This document shows, in pieces, positions 10,401 to 21,993 of a DNA stretch of 64,000 bases (its first letter is position 1; each line of letters begins with the position of its first letter). The stretch comes from Argentina anserina. Taxonomy: Eukaryota; Streptophyta; Magnoliopsida; Rosales; Rosaceae. The stretch covers positions 16,368,001 to 16,432,000 of the forward strand of contig NC_065877.1 in NCBI RefSeq assembly GCF_933775445.1, given 5' to 3'. The translations under genes and the position numbers were made by a program. A model generated the notes under the pieces. That model did no database searches. It worked only from the letters and a program-made list of their open reading frames with translations, and had not been told where the DNA came from.

Positions 10401-13400
10401 ATACGTAGCCATGATACCAAGGTCTTGGAAATCCACGGTGGAGTTGATGGAATTTTAAGAAAAGTAGCTGTCACGCTAGAAGAAGGTGTCAGGGGTAGTA
10501 GTATACCGTCAAGGCAAAATTTTTATGGTTTAAATCGTTTTACAGAGAAACCTCCCCGATCATTCTTGGTGTTTGTATGGGAAGCACTACAGGATTTGAC
10601 TCTAATTATCCTTATGGTTTGTGCCATAGCTTCAATTGGAGTGGGACTTGCTACTGAAGGGTGGCCAGCAGGCATGTATGATGGGGTGGGGATTTTACTC
10701 AGTATTGTTTTGGTTGTTTTAGTTACTGCCATCAGTGACTACAGGCAGTCCATGCAATTCAAGGATTTGGACAGGGAGAAGAAAAAGATTTTTATTCAGG
10801 TCACTAGGGATGGAAAAAGACAAAAAGTTTCCATTTATGACTTGTTGGTTGGAGATATTGTGCATTTGGCAGTTGGAGACCAAGTTCCAGCGGATGGACT
10901 TTTCATATCAGGATACAGCTTGTTGATCGACGAATCGAGCTTAACAGGTGAAAGTGAACCGATGAATGTAAACGAAGGAAAACCTTTTCTTCTTTCGGGA
11001 ACCAAAGTGCAAGATGGGTCAGGTAAAATGCTGGTAACAACAGTTGGTATGAGGACCGAATGGGGAAAGTTGATGGAAACTCTAAGTGAGGGAGGAGATG
11101 ATGAAACTCCACTACAGGTGAAGCTGAATGGTGTTGCCACAATTATTGGTAAAATTGGTTTGGCTTTTGCCGTGGTGACATTTTTGGTTTTAACTATAAG
11201 ATTTTTGGTGGAAAAAGCACTTAGCAATGAGATCACGGATTGGTCTTCCACTGATGCACTGACACTTTTGAACTACTTTGCCATTGCAGTAACTATAATT
11301 GTTGTTGCAGTTCCTGAAGGATTGCCATTGGCAGTTACTCTGAGTCTTGCATTTGCAATGAAGAAATTAATGAATGATAAGGCACTAGTGAGGCATCTCT
11401 CAGCCTGCGAGACAATGGGTTCTGCTAGTTGCATCTGCACGGATAAAACGGGAACATTGACTACGAACCATATGGTAGTTACCAAACTATGGATAGGTGA
11501 GAAATCTATAGACGTAAATGGTAATAACAGTAAAGATGCAGTAAAATCAGAAATTTCAGGAGCACTGGACATCCTTTTGCAGGTTATATTTCAAAACACA
11601 AGCTCTGAGGTTATCAAGAATGAGGGAAAGACCTCAATTTTGGGAACACCAACAGAGTCCGCATTATTAGAATTCGGTTTACTTTTGGGTGGTGATTTTG
11701 ATGCCCAGCGCAGAGAGTTTAAGATTCTTAAGATGGAACCTTTTAGCTCTGTCAGGAAAAAGATGTCTGTGCTCATTGCTCATCCTCATGGTGGCATAAG
11801 AGCTTTTTGCAAAGGTGCATCTGAAATTGTATTGGGAATGTGCAACAAAGTTATTGACTGTAATGGAGAAACTGTTAATCTCTCCCGAGAAGAAGCGAAT
11901 AATGTCACCAATGTCATAAATTCTTTTGCTTCTGAAGCATTAAGGACTCTCTGCTTGGCTGTCAAAGATATAGATGGTTCTTCCATCAACAATGACATCC
12001 CCGATGATGGCTATACATTGATAGCAGTTGTTGGAATCAAGGACCCCGTGCGTCCTGGGGTGAAGGAAGCAGTCCAAACTTGCTTGGCTGCTGGGATAAC
12101 AGTACGAATGGTCACTGGTGACAATATAAATACTGCTAAAGCCATAGCTAGAGAATGTGGCATACTCACAGATGATGGTCTGGCAATAGAAGGACCTGAA
12201 TTCCGTAACATGTCTCCTGCTGAGATGAAAGTTGTTATACCGAGGATTCAGGTTGGTAGAAAAATTTATTTCAGATCTTTGGCCATCAGCTCAACCATAT
12301 GCATATTTGAAGCTTGTTCCATTTTCGTATATGTTCTTGTATACAGGTGATGGCCCGATCCTTACCATTGGATAAGCACACCTTGGTGAAGAATTTGAGG
12401 GATACATTCCGGGAGGTAGTTGCAGTGACAGGTGATGGGACCAATGATGCTCCTGCTTTGCATGAGGCGGACATTGGACTTGCTATGGGCATAGCAGGCA
12501 CAGAGGTTTGTGTCTTAGCTACTTGTCTTGCTGCAAACAGTTCGTGACTACCTATCTATGACCATGTTATGGGATCCTTTTTCTTTGCCCGTTCTTTTTT
12601 CTTTTCTTTTGTTTCTGTTAGTTTTTCTTGTTAAGTTTCAACATCTATTGCATATGATGTGTTTGCATCGTTGACTTTTTTCTTCATACTTCCTAGAGGG
12701 CATAAGTTTGAAGCTTTAATTTTTCCCAATGTCAGTAAAAGAAATCGGGTTTCATCATTTTCCAATTTTGGTGGCAAATTATAAAAATTTATCTTGTACC
12801 AGTTAATAAAAATTACAAGTCGTGTATGTTTTGTATGAACGGTATCTAATCCAACTTAACCTTTTTAGACGAGTCCTCACTTTTGTCAATTTTTACTTCT
12901 GCTCTTTGGGTGCACGATGTGCTAAATGATCTCAAAACTATCATCTTCTATTAACACCTCTCAATGCAAGAGCCGCAGAAGAGAATTTCTCTCAGTTTTC
13001 TTCTGAAAATTATCAGTGGAATGTTTACTTGACATGCACTGTCCATTTTGTGTCGTTTGGTATGCTTGAGGAGGTTATTTTATCCACTCTGTTCTTACAT
13101 TTTTATTTTGAATTCTAAATAGCCAATTGATCTATAATTTAAACAGGTTGCCAAAGAAAGTGCTGATGTGATCATATTGGATGACAATTTTAGTACCATA
13201 GTAAATGTGGCCAGATGGGGACGTTCAGTGTACATAAACATTCAAAAGTTTGTGCAGTTCCAGTTAACGGTTAACGTTGTTGCTCTGATGATCAACTTTG
13301 TATCTGCATGTGTATCAGGTATCTGGGTTCTGGCTGCCTTTCTTTAATGCATGAGATAAATTTAAAAAGACACAACTGATGATAAATTTTGCTCAACTTT

Positions 13401-14257
13401 CAGGAGATGCGCCCCTCACTGCTGTACAATTACTTTGGGTCAACATGATTATGGACACTCTTGGTGCTTTGGCATTGGCTACAGAACCTCCAAATGATGG
13501 ATTAATGAAAAGACCCCCTGTTTCAAGGGGTACAAGCTTCATCACCAGGGCCATGTGGAGGAATATCATTGGTCAAAGCATTTATCAGCTTGCTGTTCTT
13601 GGAGTTCTCAATTTCCGTGGGACGCAGCTGCTAGGACTTACTGGTTCAGATGCAACTGATATTCTTAACACTGTGATATTCAATGCGTTTGTGTTCTGCC
13701 AGGTACATTCAAGCAACTCGTTTCTTTTGTGCTTTTGGTATCAATGCATCTTCCTTCAATTATGCTGTTTAGGTTATGGTTAGAACTTAGAAACTTTAGC
13801 TAAGATCATTGAGCATTTATACGTGGTCTCCTGTCATTTATCTTCTGAGATTGGACTGCTGTATGTGTTTGTCGGATTACAATCTTGTTTGTCAAAACCA
13901 TTATTTTCTTACAAGAGTTGTATCTGATGTTGCTTTGGTTTTTTTAATCAGGTGTTTAATGAGATAAACAGCCGTGATATAGAGAAGATAAACATATTCC
14001 GTGGCATGTTTGACAGCTGGGTATTCGTAGGGGTCATGGTTTGCACGGTGGCCTTCCAAGCTGTCTTAGTAGAGTTCTTGGGCGCATTTGCTAGCACTGT
14101 TCCTCTGAGTTGGCAACTGTGGTTACTCTGCATTATAATTGGATCGCTTAGCATGCCTGTTGCAGTTGTCTTGAAATGCATACCCGTTGAGGGCAAAGTT
14201 AAACCCCCTGAAGGCTATGAAGCGATCCCTGATGGTCCTCCAGCCGGCCTTGTTTGA
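7479..14257 (+). CDS. Autoinhibited type IIB Ca2+-ATPase (ACA4/ACA11-like)
   Basis: Seven exons were read by eye: 7479-7655, 10145-10199, 10291-12251, 12347-12505, 13147-13318, 13404-13702 and 13952-14257. All junctions are GT-AG and keep frame, giving 1042 residues, close to the family's usual 1020-1030. The N-terminus [19 protein letters not shown] is a basic amphipathic calmodulin-binding autoinhibitory segment. The pump core shows PEGLPLAV (about 419) in the Ca2+-binding helix, the phosphorylated Asp in DKTGT (about 462), the nucleotide-site FCKGASE, MVTGDN, and [10 protein letters not shown] (about 760). The usual membrane helices and the [14 protein letters not shown] helix follow. The match over [19 protein letters not shown] favours the vacuolar ACA4/ACA11 group over ACA1/2 or ACA8/10. 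It pumps Ca2+ from cytosol into vacuole or endomembranes, using ATP and activated by calmodulin. Residue numbers are approximate; the location is inferred from the subgroup. Confidence 0.94.
7656..10144 (+). other. First intron of the Ca2+-ATPase gene
   Basis: This 2.5 kb intron holds a short inverted-repeat element at 8297-8413 and otherwise AT-rich sequence. No other gene was recognised inside it. The exon that follows is only 55 bp, and its phase (one base into a codon) fits the next exon at 10291. Confidence 0.75.
8297..8413. mobile_element. Short inverted-repeat element (MITE-like)
   Basis: TATAATATAGG followed by TATGGTACAACACTGCATACG on the left is mirrored imperfectly on the right (GCATAACGCTGTACCATA, then CCTATAATATA). 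This gives a foldback of about 117 bp with arms near 40 bp. A target duplication is not clear. It sits in intron 1 of the Ca2+-ATPase gene. Confidence 0.45.
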
Positions 14258-16130
14258 ATAGGGTTGTGTAATAACATATTTTCTTTCTTCGATTTGCTAA
14301 GGTAGAAGCCAATTTTATACAGACCAAAGTACTGACAGCGAGTTTTCAGCTAATCTCTCAGAGTAACTGTTCTGAGATGGTCAGACAGCAGAAGTGTTTG
14401 AAATCAAGTTTTGTTTGTTCATAGAAAAGGTTCCATAAACATTTACATTGAGTTATTTCCGATTACGATTCAAGATTGAATGTAGGTTTTCGTATTATGT
14501 CTCCTCAAACAATATGATCCAGTTTCCTTAATAAAGCCACCTGGCACTTGATGTAGAATACTCCACTTTACTGAGGAACTTTAAAGTTCAAACCCTTCTT
14601 TACCCTTGCATTGGAATAATTACTGATTTCACTGAAACACATCTGGGTGAACACACTCTTCTTAAATACGCATTGTATCGGCAGGAAGCCGGAGGGTCTT
14701 GTGTTTGAATCGAGGATGAATCATTCTTATGTAAGCAAGAATTTGTTGCCAAATGCCTGGACTAGCTGATGATTGCTGCATTTGATAATTAGCTCAATGA
14801 TGGTACTCCATTTGTGCTCCTTGAAGTCTGGTGACACAAAGACGTTAAGGGCGTCCCTAGTATATTAGCAACAGCTATCTGATTCTTTCTATAAAAGAGT
14901 AGAAACTCTTTGCAAGTCTATGAAAACTCGTTGGGGCAGATTGGTGATGGTGAACATTCTCCATAGATCTAAATATTGAGTTTCTAGCTTACGATTTTCT
15001 CCGACCCTAATAGCTGATTAAGTTCCACCAAATGAGTGGCCCTTCCTTAAGAAGTGTTCTAGACTTCTTGCAGTCCATCAGACAAGTCGCCCGTTTTCCA
15101 TTTTGGTTTGGCAGCTTCAGGGTCCTTCATTCATCTCCGTTCCAATACTAAGTAGAACTTTAAAGTTTAATCCCTACTTCATGGCAAAAGCCACTCTTAT
15201 TCTCCTTATATTTGTCAGAATATGCCACTTTACACTGACCAGTGGATGATTCAAAGGCAAAACCCCTTTTGCCGGCAAAATTATAAATTATGAGCATAGA
15301 TCAAGAACGGTGTCAGATTCAATGGAACATATGTTGATAGGTAAGTTGCAGAAGCTTGGCTTGAATGGAACATATTTATGTTTTGCCAAGAACATCAGAC
15401 CATACGTAATCGATAGCCAATTAAGCAAGGAACGTATGTTGCACACACGCTTAAACCTGAGCAAAGTTCACGGTTCCGTGATAATTTGCTTCATTCCCGG
15501 GTGTCCTGGTGCGTCCTAAGTATCTAGATTGTCCCTATGGGTTCTCTGACGCCTCGTGGATGCTATTGGACGAAGATTAATTCATCCTAAAAAAATTAAA
15601 TTTTTTTTTTCATAGCAAATTTATTGGTTGTGTCTATTACAAAAATATAAAAGTCATTAGAGAATCTCAATTATTTAAGAAAATTTAAAAGAAACCTTTG
15701 AACATTAATCTATCGAGAAATATGTACTAAAGAAATGGAAATTGTTCATAAAGTTTCAAGCTAAAAAAGTCGGTGTTCATGACACATTGATATGATTATT
15801 ATTCTTTTTTCTTATGTATTTTTTTTATCGTCATTGTTTTTATTGTTAACATTGAACATATGAGAATAAAGTTTTAATAAGTGTAAAGATACAAGGTAAG
15901 AGAACATAACATAAAGAAGAAGAAAAAAACAATCATGAGATCATAAGAATAAAAATGGGCATAAACATGTTAGGTTGTAGGAAAAAGAAATGGTAAAGAA
16001 AAGACAAAAATAAATTAAAGAAAAATGGTGGAGAATGAACGTCATTAAATACAATATTGATAAAATCCATAAGAAAGTCCATAACATGTTTTGGTCTAGA
16101 GGCTAGATAATTTTTGGATTGTGGTGTGTA
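14258..16130. other. 3' flank of the Ca2+-ATPase gene and intergenic DNA
   Basis: This probably contains the ATPase 3' UTR at the start. A short open frame at 15310-15519 is not recognised and looks like chance. From about 15590 the sequence becomes very AT-rich. No gene or intact element is visible. Confidence 0.5.
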
Positions 16131-16388
16131 TAATTAACACTACAAAATCCATGAGATTCCATGAGCTTATAATTTAATAAGTATGAATGATATTTTGAAT
16201 ACCTATAAAATTCTATTCATTTTTAAAAGTCCAGATTGAATACCCCCAGACTTTCATGGATTTCATAATTACTTTTAAAATTCCTAATTAAATACACCTA
16301 AACTTGGATTGATAATTAAAACACCTAGACCTTTGAATTTCATAGATTTCTTTAAAACTCTCACTAATTCTATGTACAATACACCCCT
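16130..16388. mobile_element. Degenerate Harbinger-like end
   Basis: The stretch has repeated TTGAATAC/AATACACC motifs and ends ATGTACAATACACCCCTTA. It resembles the right subterminal region of the element at 3964-6457. No matching left end was located, so it is a truncated or heavily mutated relic, possibly a MITE of that family. Confidence 0.4.
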
Positions 16389-16779
16389 TAGAGGAACTTT
16401 ATTAGTCATATATGCCTTCTTAGTCATATATAGCATTCATAAGTACAAGAATGTACTAGTATGAAGATACAATTTTATCAAGTATTCTGTTTTTTCTGAA
16501 AGAGAAAGAGGAACTTTAACTTAATGCAATGGTGATATGTGCATTTTTCAGCTTGTTATGGATTCCATTACACACTAGCATGAGATGAATCTGTGGTCTG
16601 ATCCAAGTGGATGCACTTAACACTATAAACATCACGCTCCAGTTGATCGCAAGAGCTATACATTGGCGAAAACAACATTGCGAGAGAGAGAAGAATGAAA
16701 ATAGCATCAAAATAATTCCTTATGCTATTCGAAATAGACCTGCATATAGTACTCTTCTGTTCAGCCTCAGCACGCCTAC

Positions 16780-16970
16780 ATCTAATTACATCCATCTTGT
16801 TTGGAGAAGTGCGAAACAAACAATTGCTGCAAATTCTAAAATGCAGGCTGAATTCATATGTATGAAGGAACTTGTGAGGGATTGTGCATGGTTGAAAATA
16901 TTTCCTGCTCCTGACCAATATATAGACATGGTAGTTTCAAGAATTATGAAGTATGAAGCTTTATCCTGAC
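16780..16970 (+). pseudogene. Ty1/copia polyprotein fragment (RNase H)
   Basis: The frame around WRSAKQTIAANSKMQAEF followed by CAWLKIF matches the C-terminal RNase H part of plant copia polyproteins, which typically carry a W(K/R)S.KQ..A.S..AE signature. Only about 60 codons are recognisable. There are no LTRs or other pol domains nearby. It is a relic lying just outside the gypsy nest. Confidence 0.6.
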
Positions 16971-17399
16971 AATTATAAGTGTGCTTCACCAAGAAGAAGA
17001 GGTCAACCAACTCGAAACACACAAGTCTCACTTGTATTAGTGTCAAATTATATACGAACGAGAGTCAGACGTAGGGAACTTGAAGTGTTGTCGATGATCA
17101 CGTAACTTATTCAGCTATCACATCCTTCTACCATGGCTACGGTTGGATGCCTAGGATCAGTTGGAGTGCATTTCCAATAAAGGCTAAGAAGCTTGTCACA
17201 GTTTATGAAGTTTTGGGTTTTTACATTGTAATGACTCTTACATGCGGTTGAGATCTTGATGTTTATTATTCAATGTTAGATTTTTTCTGCGGCTTCATCG
17301 ATTGTATCACGAGTTCAATACTTTGTGAACTTCTGATATATGAGATAGCTATTTCGAATTTTGATTGATAAACTTTGTGCTTTGGATTCTAAAGCATTG

Positions 17400-18587
17400 T
17401 GTAGAACGAGAATCTGAAAACAAATGAGAATGCAGACACGTGTACAAATAAAAATGTGATTTATTTATAATCAAGCGCGGGGTTACAATCTCTGTGAACT
17501 CCTCTGATTATATCTCCGTAAACGATTTGGTTCAAGGGTGACGTGCAGTTGATCTTGAGAATTTGAGTTTGATTTGGATTTGGATTTGATAAAGAACGAG
17601 CGATTTGACAGCTTGATGATTCTTCGTGGACTTGAGTTTGGATTTGGATTTGAATTTGATGAAGAACGAGCGATTTGGTAGCTTGAAGATTCTTCGTGGA
17701 CTTGAGTTTGAATTTGGATTTGATGAAGAACGAGCGATTTGACAGCTTGACAATTCTTCGTGTACTTGAGTTTGGATTTGGACTTGATGAAGAACGATCG
17801 ATTTGACAACTGGATGATTCTTCATGGACTTGAGTTTGGATTTGGATTTGATGAAGAACGATCAATTTAGCAGCTTGATGATTCTTCGTGGACTTGAGTT
17901 TGGATTTAGATTTGATGAAGAACGATCGATTTGGCAGCTTGATGATTCTTCGTGGACTTGAGTTTGGATTTGGATTTGATGAAGAACGATCGATTTGGTA
18001 GCTTGATGATTCTTCGTGGACTTGAGTTTGAATTTGGATTTGATGAAGAATGAGTGATTTGGTAGCTTGATGATTCTTCGTGGACTTGAGAGACTTCGGG
18101 ATTTCTCGAGAGTGATTTTGCTCAAGTGATTTTCTCTATTCTTCTCAAGTCTCCTCTCTTCATGTTGAAGAGAGTATTTATAGTGTCAAGGTTTCTATTT
18201 TGTATAATATTTAAATGACACTAAAATAATAAATTTCTTTAATTGTATAATTAAATCAATATGTATTTTCTGATTAATTTAAAATTAGTTATTCTCATAA
18301 CTAAATTAAATAGAAAATAATTGATTTAATTATAGCCGTTAAAGAATTTATTAATTTAATCAAATGTCTGATTACCATTTCGAATCGTCAACGACATTCA
18401 ATTTTCGATTTAAGTCGGAATCACGTAGCTTCGATCACGATCATCCATTTATGTGCTGACATGAGTTTTATTCGGATCCACACAAACTTTGTTGACTTTT
18501 GGGCCATGTGTGCAATTTTGTCGGGCTCTTAGTCGATTTAATTATTTAATGAAGATTGTTTACTCCATTAAATTTCATGTGTCTACA
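17400..18587 (-). repeat. 3' LTR of the first gypsy element
   Basis: The 1188 bp repeat has TGTAGA/TCTACA ends. On the minus strand it contains ACTATAAATACT (box at plus 18173-18182), which fits the U3 promoter. Downstream of that box lies a tandem array. About 500 bp (18090-18587) is shared with 35515-35994. The last part of U5 (17400 to about 17570) has no counterpart in the other LTR, so the 5' LTR is truncated or rearranged. Confidence 0.75.
17555..18090. repeat. Tandem repeat array in the LTR (about 60-70 bp units)
   Basis: About eight imperfect copies of a unit with the core GATGATTCTTCGTGGACTTG, then GAGTTTGGATTTGGATTTGA, then a segment around AAGAACGATCGATTTGG. Units differ by point changes and by extra GGATTT copies. 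All minus-strand frames through it are open and encode Ser/Gln/Ile-rich low-complexity peptide, which explains the long shadow frames here. It lies just downstream of the LTR TATA box, so it would be transcribed as the R/U5 leader. Confidence 0.85.
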
Positions 18588-18800
18588 AATGCCCGCACTT
18601 CAAGTCATGCTGCAGACATGTCGTCGTCACGTGTCGAAAGCGCAATTTGAAGTATGCACTTTAATTTGGAGAATTTGTGGAGCTGGCTTCCGAGGCTTCG
18701 CAAATTTTGTAGTAATATTTCCATCATATATTTTAATCATATGAATTTAATTTTTGAAAATCTTTCCATTACCACTGAAAGCTTATCATTTGTTTTGTCT
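18588..18800 (-). other. Gypsy sequence next to the 3' LTR
   Basis: On the minus strand this precedes the LTR, ending GAAGTGCGGGCATT before TGTAGA. It is a weakly purine-rich stretch where the polypurine tract should be. The border with captured host sequence lies somewhere between 18700 and 18800 and could not be fixed. Confidence 0.45.
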
Positions 18801-19262
18801 GTTTTTTTAACAGCCTTAGACTTGCCATGCTTCCTAGTGTCCTCTGCAATATCCAGGCCATGAGACCTGCCTTTAGCACAAACTTTGGACGTTCTATCTC
18901 CACCATTCGACATCACTCCATCAAGATAAAAAAAAAAGCTACCATGTTATTTCTCATCATTGTGCTTTCTCTTTACTTCCACATTCCACCACGATAAGCA
19001 TGTTTGTCTTCATGACCATTGCTATTATTATCATCACAGCCATCACAGCTTGAACCAACTCATCTTCGATGGACAAATCAGAATCTCAGATTACAACCTG
19101 GTGGGAGTAAAAGGTATATCAACTTCCAGCTCATCATGATGAGAGATGCATAATTTTTTGGGATATATATTCTCAGGCTCAAGCAACAAATCTTATGCGG
19201 TAGTAGAAAAATACTTGCCCATAGTGCGCATATCCATCACTGTGAGCATACCCTTAATTTTT
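18800..19262 (-). pseudogene. Decayed continuation of the NT-type C2 gene fragment
   Basis: Minus-strand frames here contain short protein-like pieces with stops and frame changes, for example a GCDDNNSNGHEDKHAY-like stretch. They continue the captured gene represented by the open frame at 19263-19847. Assignment rests mainly on position. Confidence 0.3.
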
Positions 19263-19856
<594 letters not shown>

Positions 19857-19999
19857 TTAAACCTCTCCAGTTGGTGAAGAAGCAGAGAGAAGGAGGCGTA
19901 GAGAGGAAAAAGAATGAATGAATAAACATGTCGTGTGGTAATTATTGAATCATTGATTGATTGAATGCGGTTGTGCTCTTGTGCAACCGTTTTTTTTAA

Positions 20000-20300
20000 G
20001 GCTGACATTTGACTTTTTTTTAATTATGACTTTTGACCTTTTTTTTAATTTTGACTTTTGACTTTTTTTTACTCTGACTTTGAATTTTGATTTTGTTTTT
20101 CATAAACGACTTTGACCCTCCCTTTGTAGAATTTTGACAACAATGCGCTGCGGTCAATCAAACCATTCAACTCCTTTCGAAACGCGTTGATTTCTAACGG
20201 ATTTGAAGAACGTAAACGACCTAATCGCTTGACTGCTCTCAATTCATAGACTTTACAACACTCAATAAAAGCGTTTTAGGCTTTACGCATCATATTCAAC
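20000..20300. other. Spacer between divergent captured fragments
   Basis: This lies between the divergent S17 fusion (minus) and the plant mobile domain frame (plus). It holds several TTTGACTTTT repeats (20010-20070), then unique sequence. It could be a bidirectional regulatory region, but no clear TATA box was identified. Confidence 0.4.
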
Positions 20301-20950
20301 ATGGTGGCTTTCAGAAGTTTCAAGGACGGGACGATCACTATCCTCGAGGATGTTGAAGATGAGCAACATGATGGCACCACCTTAACTGTATATCCCTCTC
20401 TTACTGGGCCATTCAGTTTTAAAACTCCATTCTATGGCAGCTCCACTCCCGTCTCGCAGTGGACTCACGTAGTGAACCGTCAAGTAGCCAGCTTTCGACC
20501 GTCTAAGTCAGGCAATGAGGAGCTAAGTTCAGACGTTTTGATGCTGAAGTCTGCACATTGTGACGAAGATGCTCCCACGGTGTCATTCAAGCTTCTCAAT
20601 GACTCTATATCCAACAACTCTGCGCGATGGAGTGCCTTTTGAACTACTGGCGGTTTTACCTACACAGAGTTCTACTGGGAGTGGGTAGAAGATGTTTTAA
20701 GCCGAAACAAAGACCACATCAAGAATACGGGCCTCTATCGAGCAGTGTTTGCGTCATTATTCAGCTATGATCATTTTGCTCCCATTGTGCGAGCTTTTTA
20801 TGAGTATTGGTGCCCTGCTACAAACACTCTGCACACATCGCAAGGGGAGATGTCTATATCTCTTTTGGACCTTGAGCATATTGGAGACTTGCCTATCCTT
20901 GGAAGGTTTTATGACGAAGTTGTTCCACCCATTGCCGAGTTTTCTGCAAA
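20301..20950 (+). pseudogene. Plant mobile domain (PMD) protein fragment
   Basis: The frame starts at an ATG (20301) and runs to 20950 with one in-frame TGA at 20640-20642. Downstream of the stop it continues in the same frame through FTYTEFYWEWVEDVL, AFYEYWCPATNTLHTSQGEM and SLLDLEHIGDLPILGRFYDE. These match the N-terminal half of plant aminotransferase-like/PMD proteins, which occur in host MAIL1-type genes and inside many transposons. It is cut off at the junction with the oligopeptide transporter fragment near 20950. It points opposite to the gypsy genes, so it was either captured in reverse or is an element-borne PMD gene. The single stop and the truncation make it a pseudogene. Confidence 0.7.
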
Positions 20951-21856
20951 GAGTAAAGAAGATCAAGACACCCATGAAAGCTGTGCCGGCATCCAGTGCT
21001 GCAGATAGAACATAGTTATATTTTTGCCACCAACGTCTGTGGTATTTAAAGATGAAATAGTTGAAGAAAGGTCCAGTGATGAGCCAACTTGCTATGTTGG
21101 TGGGAGTTGCTGGTGGCATCCCAACAAAACCGTAAAGAATGACCGGCATGTTGATCAGTGGAATCCATTTCTTATCAGGGAAGACTTTGCTCAACAACCA
21201 GATAGGAACTGGCAGGACAGCTCAGACGATAAATAGCCATACCAAGTTCCTGTAAAGTCATCTAGGTCCAAACAGTCACCTTGGTCCAATCAGGACCCAT
21301 ATAACCGAAGCATCAAAGGTGACTATGTATTTAGGACAAGTCCATGGACTGTCAGTGGGGACTACATCAGTGTCACATATGTTCTGGATGCCCTCCAACA
21401 TCCACCATGCAACTGCCAGGTTCACAACACCAGAAACCAGAGTTCCCACCAGCTGAGCTGTGTACATACACCGAGGTGGAATCTTCATATAGGTTTATGT
21501 GCTGGACTGTGCTGATTCTTCCATATATTTTGAAAAGTAGGTTTGCTATAGGTTTTCCCGGGAGCACATAACCAATCATGAACTGTGCTATAATGTCAAA
21601 TCCAGGTTGTTGGTTGGTGGTTGCTTGAATGACCCCAATTGGGAGGGTGATAATGAAAGACAAGACAAATGCGAAGATCATTCCCCACCATGGCAGCTGC
21701 ACACTTTCTTTTCACACAAAACACATGAGCAGGGAGAGGGCGACGCTGACAAATAGTATGATGAGAAACCACCATTCAGGCACGTTCTTGTAGGTTTGCA
21801 TCAGTTTTTCATGGATATCCATTTTGGCATTCTTCACTGCTGATTTGCTTTGCTTC

Positions 21857-21873
21857 AAAATAGCACCTCCATG
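21857..21873. repeat. Left target-site duplication of the LINE
   Basis: AAAATAGCACCTCCATG at this site is repeated exactly at 27901-27917. The motif belongs to the OPT coding sequence (FHGGAI on the minus strand). Removing the LINE and one copy rejoins the transporter fragment in phase. Confidence 0.92.
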
Positions 21874-21993
21874 GAAATTCCAGGACATTATGTCAAATAA
21901 AACTTAGCCAATCGCTTGAAAAAGAACTGAGAATATGAGATAGTCGGTGTACAGCAGCCTTCCAGCAATTTTCCGGTCTTCTTCTATAATCTA

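Noticed and set aside
10903..11251. Minus-strand open frames over the Ca2+-ATPase gene
   Set aside because: They are shadows of the long conserved exon on the plus strand.
17083..17250. Short open frame containing PRISWSAFPIKAKKLVTVY
   Set aside because: It is about 50 codons, lies between relics, has no recognised family and no clear start.
17461..18125. Several overlapping minus-strand open frames as genes
   Set aside because: They are translations of the LTR tandem array, low in complexity and open in all minus frames because of the repeat.
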